Source: DATJLY01 sp963773665 (lineage in GTDB: Bacteria; Pseudomonadota; Alphaproteobacteria; ATCC43930; CGMCC-115725). From it: 64,000 nucleotides of DNA. The notes under the pieces are model-generated. The model was not told the DNA's origin, searched no databases, and saw only the letters and a program-made list of their open reading frames with translations. Location: contig CAVZBZ010000013.1 in the NCBI GenBank assembly GCA_963773665.1, forward strand, positions 594,219 through 658,218. Reading direction: 5' to 3'. A program made the position numbers and the translations under genes. Each line of letters starts with the position of its first letter. Position 1 is the first letter of the stretch. Below are positions 8,165-16,730 of the stretch, piece by piece.

Positions 8165-9934
8165 ATGAACCCGCCTTTTGAATCTTCCCGGCGCGGGGCC
8201 GATCCGGTCGTCACCGAGATCGTGCGCAACGGCGTCATCGCCGTGACCGAGGAGATGAAGACCAACCTCATGCGCACCGCCTACAACATGATCATCTACG
8301 AGGCCTTGGACTTCACCACCGGCCTGTTCACGCCCAGCGGCGAGACCGTGTCGATCGGGATCGGACTGCCGACCTTCATCCGCGGCATGGCCGAGACCAT
8401 CAAGGCCGAACTCAGGCATTTCGGCCGGGATGGGATCGAGCCGGGCGACATCCTCATCACCAACGATGCCTACACGACCGGCAGCCACCTCTATCACATC
8501 ACGCTCACCCTGCCGATTTTTCACAAGCGGACGCTGGTTGGATTTTCCTGTTGCATGGCGCATTGGATCGATATCGGCGGCACGCTCGGCGGCATTACCA
8601 CCGACATCTATTCCGAGGGGCTGCAGGTCCCGTTCCTGAAGCTCTACAAGGCCGGAAAGATCAACCAGGACCTCGTCGACATCATCCGCATGAACGTGCG
8701 CATCCCGACGCGCGCGCTGGGCGATCTGCGCGCCCAGGTCACGGCGGTGAAGACCGGCGAGCGCCGCTTCCTCGAGCTCGTCGAGCGCTATGGCCGCGAC
8801 GAGGTTGCCGCTGCGATCGCCGCCATCATGGATCATGCCGAGCTGAAGGCGCGCGAGCGCACGCGCACCATCCCCGAAGGGACCTACGAGGCGGAATCCT
8901 ACATGGACGATGACGGGATCGATATCGGCAAGCCCGTTCCCATCCGCGTCAAGGTCACCGTCGCGGCGGACGAAATGACGATCGACCTGAGCGACGTGTC
9001 GCAGCAGGTCCGCGGATTTTTCAATTCGGGCGCCACGACCGGCTTCGGCTGCACCCAGGTGGCCTATAAATGCATCACCTCGCCGCGCGATTATCCGATC
9101 AATGACGGCTCGTTCCGCAGCCTTACCTCGATCGTGCCGCCCGGGCGCGTGGTGAGCGCCACGCGCCCCGCGCCGATGCGCCAGTGGATGACCTTTCCGA
9201 TGACGATCATCGACACGGTTTTCAAGGCGCTTGCGCCGGCCATTCCCGACCGCGTCATCGCCGGCCACCATGCCGACCTGATGAGCGCCAACATCCACGG
9301 CATCAATCCGAAGAAACGCGAATTCTTCATCGGCGGGTTCGGGCCCTTGGGCGGCGGCTGGGGCGCCAAGCGCAGCGAGGACGGCGTTTCGGCCACCGTC
9401 TGCCTCAATGACGGCGACACGCACAACGCGCCATGCGAGCAGGTCGAAACCAAGATCCCGGTAGTGGTCGAGCGCCACGCGCTCGTGCCGGATTCGGGCG
9501 GTGCCGGGCGCAATCGCGGCGGGCTTGGCGTCGAGCGCCTCGTACGGGTGCTGGGGCCGGTGATCTGCAACAGCAGGATCGACCGCGTCCACTGCAAGCC
9601 GTGGGGCCTCGATGGCGGACTGGATGCCGCCGGCAACGAGATCGCGATCAAGCGCAACGGCGCCTGGAAGTCCGATTATCCCAACGCAAAAGTATCCTAT
9701 CTGGAGTTGCAGTCCGGCGACGCCTATCGCATCCGTTCGGGCGGCGGCGGCGGCTACGGACCGCCGTGGCAGCGCCCGGTCGAGAAAGTGCAGGAGGATG
9801 TGCGCCAGGGCTATGTGAGCGCTGCCCAGGCGGCCGAGCTTTATGGCGTGGCGATCGATCCCGAGACGCTCGCGCTCGACATCGCCGAAACGGAGCGGCT
9901 GCGCGCACAGCTCAGTACAGCGGGGAACGAATGA
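8165..9934 (+). CDS. Hydantoinase B/oxoprolinase family protein
   Basis: Protein of 589 residues matching the HyuB subunit of ATP-dependent N-methylhydantoinase/acetone-carboxylase-like enzymes. Seen: DPVVTEIVRNGVIAVTEEM near the N terminus, GDILITNDAYTTGSH, HWIDIGG, the GFGPLGGGWG glycine-rich region and PDSGGAGRNRGGLG, followed by YRIRSGGGGGYGPP. ATG 8165 is chosen because GAGGAGAT precedes it; the frame is open further upstream. The family normally works with an ATP-binding HyuA partner, which is not adjacent here. Its stop overlaps the next gene (ATGA), so hydrolysis and the downstream flavin reductase are probably coupled. Confidence 0.9.
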   Translation: MNPPFESSRRGADPVVTEIVRNGVIAVTEEMKTNLMRTAYNMIIYEALDFTTGLFTPSGETVSIGIGLPTFIRGMAETIKAELRHFGRDGIEPGDILITNDAYTTGSHLYHITLTLPIFHKRTLVGFSCCMAHWIDIGGTLGGITTDIYSEGLQVPFLKLYKAGKINQDLVDIIRMNVRIPTRALGDLRAQVTAVKTGERRFLELVERYGRDEVAAAIAAIMDHAELKARERTRTIPEGTYEAESYMDDDGIDIGKPVPIRVKVTVAADEMTIDLSDVSQQVRGFFNSGATTGFGCTQVAYKCITSPRDYPINDGSFRSLTSIVPPGRVVSATRPAPMRQWMTFPMTIIDTVFKALAPAIPDRVIAGHHADLMSANIHGINPKKREFFIGGFGPLGGGWGAKRSEDGVSATVCLNDGDTHNAPCEQVETKIPVVVERHALVPDSGGAGRNRGGLGVERLVRVLGPVICNSRIDRVHCKPWGLDGGLDAAGNEIAIKRNGAWKSDYPNAKVSYLELQSGDAYRIRSGGGGGYGPPWQRPVEKVQEDVRQGYVSAAQAAELYGVAIDPETLALDIAETERLRAQLSTAGNE

Positions 9935-11022
9935 TCGACCTGTTGCAGCCGGTCCGGGTCGGCCGCTTCGAGCTCAAGAACCGCATCGTGCTGGCGCCGA
10001 TGCAGCGCGCGCGCAACGACGCCGAGCGCGTGCCGACCGAAATCATGTGCCAGTACTACGCCCAGCGCGCGACGATGGGGCTGCTCATCTCAGAGGCGTC
10101 GAGCGTATCGCCCTTGAGCGTGGGACGGCCCGGCGCCGCGGCAATCTTTCGCCCGGCCCAGGCCGAAGGCTGGCGCCGCGTCGCCGCCGCCGTGCACGCC
10201 AAGGACGCGGTGATGTTCCAGCAGCTTTATCATCTCGGCCGCAAGTCCGATCCTTCGCGCATGCCGCCGGGAGAAACGCCGGTGTCGGCCTCCGCCATCG
10301 CAGCCAAGGGGCAGGTCCAGGGCGTCAATGGTCCCATCGATTTCGCAACGCCGCGCCCCCTTGCGACCGACGAGATCGCCGGCGTCGTCGGCCAGTTCCG
10401 TCAGGCGGCGGCGAACGCACGCGACGCCGGCATGGACGGGATCGAGATCCACGGCGCCAACGGCTATCTGATCATGCAGTTTCTGTGCGACGGCACCAAC
10501 CGGCGCACGGACCGCTATGGCGGCAGTCTCGAAAACCGCGCGCGGCTCCTCATGGAGATCGTCGGCGCGGTGATTGGCGAGGTGGGCCGCGACCGCGTCG
10601 GCGTCCGCATCTCGCCGCATTTCCGCGGCGACGGCATCGCCGATTCCGATCCGGCCGCGATTTTCGGCCATGTCGCCGCTTCGCTGGGCGGCCTCGGCAT
10701 CGCGTATCTGCACATCATCGAGGCGGACCATGCCGGCTTGCCGCAATCGCCGCCCGAAGGGATGAAGCGGCTTGCGCCGGAGCTTCGCCGCGCCTTCGGC
10801 GGACCTGTGATTGTCAATGGCGGCTACACGCTCGAAGGCGCGCAACGGGCGCTCGACGAGGGCGCGGCCGATCTCGTGTCGTTCGCGGCGCTCGCCATCG
10901 CCAATCCGGATCTGCCCGAACGCTGCCGCCGCTCGGCCGCGCTCAACGTGCCCGATCACGCGACCTTCTACGATGGCGGCGCCACGGGCTATATCGACTA
11001 TCCCGCGCTGCCGGCGGGCTGA
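9931..11022 (+). CDS. NADH:flavin oxidoreductase (Old Yellow Enzyme family)
   Basis: FMN-dependent ene-reductase-type protein of 363 residues. It starts MIDLLQPVRVGRFELKNRIV, as OYE proteins do. The substrate-binding His/Asn pair lies in EIHGANGYLIMQF, followed by the characteristic TNRRTDRYGGSLENR. The C-terminal phosphate-binding region appears as PVIVNGGYTLEGA and DLVSFAALAIANPDL. Start ATG 9931 overlaps the hydantoinase B stop by 4 bp. It presumably reduces an activated C=C bond in an intermediate of the same pathway. The 3' end slightly overlaps the convergent glycosyltransferase gene. Confidence 0.92.
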   Translation: MIDLLQPVRVGRFELKNRIVLAPMQRARNDAERVPTEIMCQYYAQRATMGLLISEASSVSPLSVGRPGAAAIFRPAQAEGWRRVAAAVHAKDAVMFQQLYHLGRKSDPSRMPPGETPVSASAIAAKGQVQGVNGPIDFATPRPLATDEIAGVVGQFRQAAANARDAGMDGIEIHGANGYLIMQFLCDGTNRRTDRYGGSLENRARLLMEIVGAVIGEVGRDRVGVRISPHFRGDGIADSDPAAIFGHVAASLGGLGIAYLHIIEADHAGLPQSPPEGMKRLAPELRRAFGGPVIVNGGYTLEGAQRALDEGAADLVSFAALAIANPDLPERCRRSAALNVPDHATFYDGGATGYIDYPALPAG

Positions 11023-12035
11023 ACGGCGCTCCGGCGGTCGAACGGCCGGCAGTTCGCGATGAACTGCGCGGCGCTTTTCTCCCACGAGCGCGTCAGCGCA
11101 AATTCGCGGCAGGCCTCGCGCGAAACGGCGAGCGCCTTCATGCAGGCGGCGCGAAGGTCGTCGTCGAGGACGCCGATCGGATGGCCGTCGATCACGTCCT
11201 TGGGCCCCATCACGGGAAATGCTGCGACGGGCACACCGCAGGCGAGCGCCTCGAGCTGTACGATCCCGAACGTGTCCGTGAGGCTTGGAAACACGAACAC
11301 GTCGGCGGCGGCGATATGCGCCGCAAGGGTTTCCCCTTCCATCGTGCCGAGGAAATGGGCGCTCGGGAAGCGGCGCCGCAGCTCGGCCATCTGCGGGCCG
11401 TCGCCGATGACGACCTTCGAGCCCGGCAGGTCGAGCTCGAGGAACGAAGGCAGGTTCTTCTCGACTGCGACGCGCCCGACGCTGGCGAAGATCGGGCGCG
11501 GCAGATCGAGCGGCGCCACGCGCTCGGGCGTGAAGAGATTCGTGTCGACCCCGCGCGTCCACATGCCTAGGTGCGCGAACCCGCGGCTCGTCAGTTCCTC
11601 TTTCAAAGATTGGGTCGAGATCATCGTCAGCGCGGCCGCCGCGTGGAAGCGGCGCAAGACCGCGTAGCTCCACGATTCAGGGATGGGCAGGCGCGCCGAA
11701 ACATATTCCGGGAAGCGTGTCATGTAGCTCGTCGTGAATGCCAATCCGCGGGCGACGCAGTAGCGCCGCGCGAAAATTCCGACCGGCCCCTCGGTTGCGA
11801 TGTGCAGCGCATCGGGCGCCGCGTGTTCGATCCTCCGCGCGATCTCGCGCGGGTTCGGCACGGCCAAGCGGATGCTCGAATAGGTGGGCAGCGCAAAGGA
11901 CGGGAATCCCTCGGGCGTCAGGAACCGGATTTCGGCGCCGAGGAGGCGCGCCTGCGCCGCAAGCGATTGCAGGCTGCGCACCACGCCATTGACCTGCGGG
12001 TGCCAGGCATCGGTCGCGATCAGGATGCGCATCAT
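10998..12035 (-). CDS. Glycosyltransferase family 4 protein
   Basis: GT-B fold, retaining glycosyltransferase of 345 residues. The start MMRILIATDAWHPQVNGVV is typical of the SqdX/MgtA/PimB-like branch that adds sugars to lipid acceptors. The donor-binding half has SVGRVAVEKNLPSFL, and the EX7E-type motif is seen in VFVFPSLTDTFGIVQLEALACG. The start is placed at the ATG (12035) overlapping the preceding decarboxylase stop; a longer open frame to 12200 is antisense-like. Together with the neighbouring phosphatidylserine decarboxylase this suggests glycolipid synthesis at the inner membrane. The sugar donor is not predictable. Confidence 0.87.
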   Translation of the reverse strand: MMRILIATDAWHPQVNGVVRSLQSLAAQARLLGAEIRFLTPEGFPSFALPTYSSIRLAVPNPREIARRIEHAAPDALHIATEGPVGIFARRYCVARGLAFTTSYMTRFPEYVSARLPIPESWSYAVLRRFHAAAALTMISTQSLKEELTSRGFAHLGMWTRGVDTNLFTPERVAPLDLPRPIFASVGRVAVEKNLPSFLELDLPGSKVVIGDGPQMAELRRRFPSAHFLGTMEGETLAAHIAAADVFVFPSLTDTFGIVQLEALACGVPVAAFPVMGPKDVIDGHPIGVLDDDLRAACMKALAVSREACREFALTRSWEKSAAQFIANCRPFDRRSAVQPAGSAG

Positions 12036-12853
12036 GGCAGCCGCATCAGCGGCCGGCCCATGCGGATCGTGGCGCCTTCGCGAACCGCATCGGCGAGCGC
12101 AAAGCCCTTGGGCGCCAGAACGATGATGGTCGAGCCATGCTCGAACCAGCCCATCTCCTCGCCCTTGCCGAAGGACGCGCGGGCGGGCGCATCGAGGCAA
12201 TGAAGACGGATGCCCGCGACCAGGATCGCCGCGACCGGCACCAGCGTCACGACCGCATCGGAGCCGCGCAGCACGGTCTCGACCACCGCGCGCTCGTTCC
12301 GGCAGAACAATTTTTCGACGCGCTTCAGCGCGATCGGATTGACGTTCCAGGTGTCGCCGTGGATGTGCGCGACCTTTTGGACCGTGCAGTCGTAGGGGGC
12401 ATGGAAGCGGTGATACATGCTCGAGGTGAGGCGGAGCGTCACGAACTGCCCATCGACATGGCGGCGCGCGAGAAGCGGATCGACCAGCAGCTCCGCGAGG
12501 CTGTAGGTCAATCTCTTCACCTGGATGAGCTCGTCGCCGCTAATGCGCCCGCCCGCGCCGACGATTGCGTCGCACGGGCTGGTCAGGACGCGCGGATCGG
12601 GATCGATCGGCCGCGCCCCCGGCTTCAGCGCGCGCGTGAAGCAGGCATGCAGGCTGTCGAAGCGCTGGGTGCCCGAGTCGCTGAGGTCGAGATCGGCGAA
12701 GAGCCGCCACACCGCGATCTGCGCGCGGGCGAGAAGCGGGTTCTCGATTCGGCTGAGCCAGCCGACGACCCGGGTCGCGAGCTGGCGCGGGATACGGTTC
12801 GTCAGCAGGAAGTTCAATTCTTCCCGCATCGCGATTTTTCCGCTTCCTGTCAT
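12032..12853 (-). CDS. Phosphatidylserine decarboxylase-like protein
   Basis: Pyruvoyl-dependent decarboxylase that converts phosphatidylserine to phosphatidylethanolamine at the membrane. Family features: SPCDAIVG with the catalytic Asp, MYHRFHAPYDC with His, FCRNERAV, and the self-cleavage site GWFEHGSTII where Ser becomes the pyruvoyl group (HGST instead of the commoner LGST). The size (about 273 residues) matches the E. coli-type enzyme. The start is uncertain: ATG 12853 is used, ATG 12829 (MREELNF) aligns best with E. coli Psd, and a TTG at 12889 is also possible. The stop overlaps the glycosyltransferase start, so the two form an operon. Confidence 0.9.
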   Translation of the reverse strand: MTGSGKIAMREELNFLLTNRIPRQLATRVVGWLSRIENPLLARAQIAVWRLFADLDLSDSGTQRFDSLHACFTRALKPGARPIDPDPRVLTSPCDAIVGAGGRISGDELIQVKRLTYSLAELLVDPLLARRHVDGQFVTLRLTSSMYHRFHAPYDCTVQKVAHIHGDTWNVNPIALKRVEKLFCRNERAVVETVLRGSDAVVTLVPVAAILVAGIRLHCLDAPARASFGKGEEMGWFEHGSTIIVLAPKGFALADAVREGATIRMGRPLMRLP

Positions 12854-12888
12854 GTCTTTGTAAAACTCATCGAGTAAGGGATGCGGCA

Positions 12889-14559
12889 ATGGGACCGGAC
12901 CTCACGACGACGGCTTCTCTTGCCTTGGGCGCGCTCGTTCTGGCGGCTTCGGCGCTCAAGCTGAAGTCGCGCATGGAGCTTTCCAGGGCGAAGCACGCGT
13001 CTCTCGGCGGGCATTCCCGCATCGCCTCGCGAGTCGCAGCGCTCGTGCCGTCCTACCATTACGACGGCGCGCGCTTCTTCACGGTCGACGGCGCGCCCGA
13101 CGAAGTCGCGGCCGAGCGGCGCGCGGATTTCGAGCGACTCGCCGCGCTCTACCGCACGCGCTGCCCGAAGACGCTCGCGCTTACCGCCGAGGCAGCGCCG
13201 CTCATCTCGGACCTGCAGTTCACCGCGTCGTACCGCGTGCCGTTCCAGTTCAGCCGATTCGTGCGCCGGCACTTGCCAGTGAGCGCATTCCTCGACTCGT
13301 CGCAGGGCGTGACCGTGACCGATCTCGACGGCAACGCGCTTTACGACCTGACCGGCTCCTACGGCGTCAATCTCTTCGGCTACGATTTCTACAAGGACTG
13401 CATCGACCGCGCGAACCAGCGCGCGCGGGCGCTCGGCCCCGTGCTCGGCTCCTATCATCCCGTGGTCGCCGACAATGCCGCGCGGCTCGTGCGCCTTGCG
13501 GGAATGGACGAGGTCTCGTTCCACATGTCGGGAACGGAAGCCGTGATGCAGGCGGTGCGGCTTGCGCGCTACCACACGCGGCGCTCGCACCTGGTGCGGT
13601 TCTGCGGGGCATATCACGGCTGGTGGGGCGACGTGCAGCCGGGCGTCGGCAATCCGGTGCCGGCGCACGAAACCTACACCTTGCAGGAGATGTCCGAGGC
13701 TTCGCTGCGCGTGCTGCGCCGCCGCCGCGACATCGCCTGCGTGCTGGTCAATCCGCTGCAGGCGCTTCATCCCAACAGCGCGGCGCCGTCCGATTCCACA
13801 TTGGTCGATAGCGGCCGGTCCGCCCATTTCGACCGCACGGCTTATGCCGACTGGCTGAAGCGGCTGCGCGAACTGTGCACCGAGCGCGGCATCGTCCTGA
13901 TTTTCGACGAGGTGTTCGTGGGCTTCCGGCTCGCGCCCGGCGGCGCCCAGGAATATTTCGGCGTCGCGGCCGACCTCGTGACCTATGGCAAGACCTTGGG
14001 CGGCGGCCTGCCGATCGGCGTCGTCGCCGGCAAGAAGCATCTGATGAAGCGCTTCCGCGAGGACCGGCCGGCCGATATCTGCTTCGCGCGCGGCACGTTC
14101 AATTCGCACCCTTACGTCATGGCGGCGATGAACGAATTTTTGCGCCGGCTCGAAGAGCCCGCGGTCATTGCCCTCTATGACGGTCTCGACGAAACCTGGA
14201 ACCGGCGCTCGGCACTGCTCAACCGGCGTCTCGGCGAGGCGGGCCTCCCGGTGCAGGTGGCGAACATCTCGTCGATCTGGACGGTGTGCTATACCGAGCC
14301 GTCGCCGTATAACTGGATGTTCCAGTATTATCTGCGCGCCGAGGGGCTGGCGCTGAGCTGGGTCGGCACCGGGCGGCTCATCTTCAGCCTGAATTACACC
14401 GAGGCCGATTTCGCCGCGGTCGCAGAGCGCTTGGTCGCGGCCGGCGAAGCGATGCGGCGCGGCGGCTGGTGGTGGCGCGACCCGCACGCCACCAACAAGA
14501 CGATCAAGCGCCGCATCCTGCGCGAGATGATGGCTCATCGGTTCGGAAGCGCGGACTAG
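12889..14559 (+). CDS. Class III aminotransferase with N-terminal membrane anchor
   Basis: PLP-dependent enzyme of 556 residues related to glutamate-1-semialdehyde aminomutase and other class III transaminases. Residues 7-23 form a hydrophobic segment likely to anchor it in the membrane, which is unusual for the family. The PLP fold starts near residue 130 (GVTVTDLDGNALYDLTGSYG). SGTEAVMQAVRLAR binds phosphate, FCGAYHGWWG stacks on PLP, IFDEVFVGFR carries the Asp, and Lys368 in TYGKTLGGGLPIG is the Schiff-base lysine. It is divergent from the phosphatidylserine decarboxylase (35 bp) and convergent with an Mpo1-like gene (10 bp). A lipid head-group or amino-lipid role is inferred from position only. 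Confidence 0.87.
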   Translation: MGPDLTTTASLALGALVLAASALKLKSRMELSRAKHASLGGHSRIASRVAALVPSYHYDGARFFTVDGAPDEVAAERRADFERLAALYRTRCPKTLALTAEAAPLISDLQFTASYRVPFQFSRFVRRHLPVSAFLDSSQGVTVTDLDGNALYDLTGSYGVNLFGYDFYKDCIDRANQRARALGPVLGSYHPVVADNAARLVRLAGMDEVSFHMSGTEAVMQAVRLARYHTRRSHLVRFCGAYHGWWGDVQPGVGNPVPAHETYTLQEMSEASLRVLRRRRDIACVLVNPLQALHPNSAAPSDSTLVDSGRSAHFDRTAYADWLKRLRELCTERGIVLIFDEVFVGFRLAPGGAQEYFGVAADLVTYGKTLGGGLPIGVVAGKKHLMKRFREDRPADICFARGTFNSHPYVMAAMNEFLRRLEEPAVIALYDGLDETWNRRSALLNRRLGEAGLPVQVANISSIWTVCYTEPSPYNWMFQYYLRAEGLALSWVGTGRLIFSLNYTEADFAAVAERLVAAGEAMRRGGWWWRDPHATNKTIKRRILREMMAHRFGSAD

Positions 14560-14569
14560 GGGCCCGCAC

Positions 14570-15202
14570 CTAGCCGTGCGGCTCGAGCACGGCCTCTTCC
14601 ATGTCGTCGTCGTCGCCGTCCAGCCAGCGGCGCAGCAGTTGCAGCGGCGCCTCGTGGTAGAGCTTGATGTCGTGGAACGGGTCGGTGATGATTTTCGTCG
14701 CCCACACGAGGCCCGTCTGCATGTCGCGGACGAAGAACAGCTGGATAGTGCGGAAGATCAGGCCCGCGAAGCCGACGAACAGCCAGACCTGCCCGACCTG
14801 GCGGACGAACCCCGCGAAATTGGCGCTGGCGTGCGGCCGCAGCAGGCCGAAGAGCGTCGGCTCGAAATAAAGGACGAGCGGCGACAGCGCCCAGATCGAC
14901 AGCAGCACCGCCTTGCGCCGCAAATTGTAGCCGACCTTGATCTCTTCCTTATATTCGTGGGTCGCGTGATTGACCGTGTCGTAGCCCTTGGGCTCGAAGA
15001 AGAAGTGGCCGATCTGGCGGCTCGTCATCGCGACGATCCAGGCGATGAGCGCCGCCGTCGCCGGATCCCAGAACAACACGGCATAAGCGGCGAGAAAGCT
15101 GGTCGCGCTCAAGAGATGAAGGGACTGGTTCACGAGGCTGTGGTGGTAATAGCGATGGTCATCCCAACGCTGGACCTTCAGCACTTGCATAAATTCACTC
15201 AT
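14570..15202 (-). CDS. Mpo1/DUF962-like multi-pass membrane protein
   Basis: Membrane protein of 210 residues with hydrophobic segments near 28-60, 98-115 and 135-155. Conserved-looking histidine clusters are present: DHRYYHHSLVNQSLH near the N terminus, RQIGHFFFEPKG and VNHATHEY in the middle, and DPFHDIKLYHEAP near the C terminus. The HH-x-N-x3-H and IGHxxFE patterns recall the Mpo1 (DUF962) family, membrane Fe(II) dioxygenases that shorten 2-hydroxy fatty acids. This assignment is by pattern and is tentative. It overlaps the upstream methyltransferase gene by 4 bp (ATGA), so the two are co-translated. Confidence 0.6.
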   Translation of the reverse strand: MSEFMQVLKVQRWDDHRYYHHSLVNQSLHLLSATSFLAAYAVLFWDPATAALIAWIVAMTSRQIGHFFFEPKGYDTVNHATHEYKEEIKVGYNLRRKAVLLSIWALSPLVLYFEPTLFGLLRPHASANFAGFVRQVGQVWLFVGFAGLIFRTIQLFFVRDMQTGLVWATKIITDPFHDIKLYHEAPLQLLRRWLDGDDDDMEEAVLEPHG

Positions 15203-15864
15203 AGGATTTCTCGCTTTTTTGGAGGTTCCGGTTTCTCGAACCGGACGAGGGAAAAATGACCGAGCGGCGGGATGGCGCGGCGCTCGACGAGCCGCACGTC
15301 ATCGCGCCGTTCGGTCCAGTGTGCAAAGCGCTCCCACGGAAATTCGGTCCGCCAGCCGAGGCGGCGGACGACAGGCTGAAGCAGGCGCTCGATCACCTTG
15401 CGCACGCCGCCTTCCGCGCCGATCCGGCTGAGGATGACGATCTCGCCGCCTGGCCGCACCGTACGCGCGAGCTCGTCGAGCACGGCTTCCGGGTTGGGCA
15501 CGGTCGAGACCACGTAATGCGCCACGACCACGTCGAACGAGGCATCCGGGAACGACAGACGCTCCGCGTCCATCACTTCGAGCCGCTCGACGTTGCTGAG
15601 ACCCTGCTCCTCGACCCGCGCTCTCGCCTTCTTCAGCATCGCCTCGGAAAGATCGATGCCGACGATGCGGTTATGAGGCGAGTAGCCGGGAAGCGAGATG
15701 CCGGTGCCGACTCCGACTTCGAGGATCCGGCCGCCGACCTGCTCGGCCGCCGCGATCGCCGCGCGCCGCCCGGGCGCGAAGATCGCGCCGAATACGAGAT
15801 CGTAGAACGGAGCCCAGCGCGTATAAGCGTTTCTGACCGTGATGGTATCGAGCTCTGCCGTCAT
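15199..15864 (-). CDS. pmtA: PmtA-type phospholipid N-methyltransferase
   Basis: SAM-dependent methyltransferase of 221 residues. The N terminus (ITVRNAYTRWAPFYDLVFG) and the SAM motif RILEVGVGTGISLPGY match bacterial phosphatidylethanolamine N-methyltransferases of the Rhodobacter/Sinorhizobium PmtA type. Post-motifs RIVGIDLSEAMLKKAR, MDAERLSFPDASFDVVV and RPGGEIVILSRIG follow in order. Such enzymes turn phosphatidylethanolamine into phosphatidylcholine at the inner face of the membrane. ATG 15864 is chosen because the typical protein begins there. It is operonic with the Mpo1-like gene and near phosphatidylserine decarboxylase, which would supply its substrate. Confidence 0.8.
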   Translation of the reverse strand: MTAELDTITVRNAYTRWAPFYDLVFGAIFAPGRRAAIAAAEQVGGRILEVGVGTGISLPGYSPHNRIVGIDLSEAMLKKARARVEEQGLSNVERLEVMDAERLSFPDASFDVVVAHYVVSTVPNPEAVLDELARTVRPGGEIVILSRIGAEGGVRKVIERLLQPVVRRLGWRTEFPWERFAHWTERRDDVRLVERRAIPPLGHFSLVRFEKPEPPKKREIL

Positions 15865-16145
15865 GCCCCGTGCCGCTTGCCGCCTGTCCCGAGTGTGGCG
15901 CCCACGTTTCTCTTGTTGGGGCGAGAAGCTAGTCGCGGACCGTTGCAGTTGTGTGAAACGGGCGCCGGACGAGGCGCGCGCATGAGATTTCATCGAAGCT
16001 TGCCGATCGAAGCGGCAATGCGGATCGTTGCGGCGGCGTTACGCCGCGAGTCGCCCCGCAACTCGTACGGCGGCTCGGGCCGGCTCGCGCGCGCGCGGGA
16101 AGTGGAATAGCATTGCGCCGGGAGCCGAATTTGGGCGAAGGAACA

Positions 16146-16721
16146 ATGACGAAGCAGACGATGCGTGTTCTTGCCGCGGTTGTTGCGTCCGCTTTCGCTT
16201 CGAGTACCGCTGGCGCAGCAGAGGTACGGCATTTCACGCTGACCTCGCCTGCCTTCAAGGACGATGCGATGCTGGCGCTGAAATATGCCGGCGGCGCCCA
16301 GTGCGGCGGCGGCGGGCGGGGCGGCGATGTCTCGCCGCCGCTCGCGTGGTCGAGCCCGCCCGCGGGTGCCAAGAGCTTCGCCGTGCTGATGATCGATCCC
16401 GATGGCCGGCGCGGCATCGGCTCGGTGCATTGGGTGGCTTACGGCATTCCCGCCACGCGAACCGGATTGAAGGAAGGCGAGGGCGGGGCGCCGTCGCAGG
16501 CGATCACCGAAGGCAGGAACTCGCGCGGCTCGATGAGATATCTGGGTCCCTGCGGCCGGCTCACCGATGCGCCGCACCACTATGTGATCGACGTGCTCGC
16601 GCTCGATCTCGCGCCGGGTGCCCTGCAGCCGGGCCTCGACCGGGAACAGTTTTTGAAGGCGGTTGACGGCCACAGCCTCGGCCCGGCCAGCCTGGTCGTG
16701 CGCTTCCGCCGCAGCGAATAG
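16146..16721 (+). CDS. YbhB/YbcL-type PEBP family protein, exported
   Basis: Protein of 191 residues of the phosphatidylethanolamine-binding/Raf-kinase-inhibitor-like family. It has a signal peptide (residues 1-22, cleavage after TAGA). Family landmarks: LTSPAFKDDAML, GDVSPPLAWSSPPAGAKSF, the anion-binding DPDG and HWVAYGIPA, then GPCGRLTDAPHHYVIDVLALD. Start ATG 16146 has GAAGGA upstream. It is convergent with the next gene (9 bp). The ligand is unknown. The 281-bp stretch before it (15865-16145) holds no gene that I can support and must contain both its promoter and that of the methyltransferase gene. Confidence 0.88.
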   Translation: MTKQTMRVLAAVVASAFASSTAGAAEVRHFTLTSPAFKDDAMLALKYAGGAQCGGGGRGGDVSPPLAWSSPPAGAKSFAVLMIDPDGRRGIGSVHWVAYGIPATRTGLKEGEGGAPSQAITEGRNSRGSMRYLGPCGRLTDAPHHYVIDVLALDLAPGALQPGLDREQFLKAVDGHSLGPASLVVRFRRSE

Positions 16722-16730
16722 ATCCGCGGG

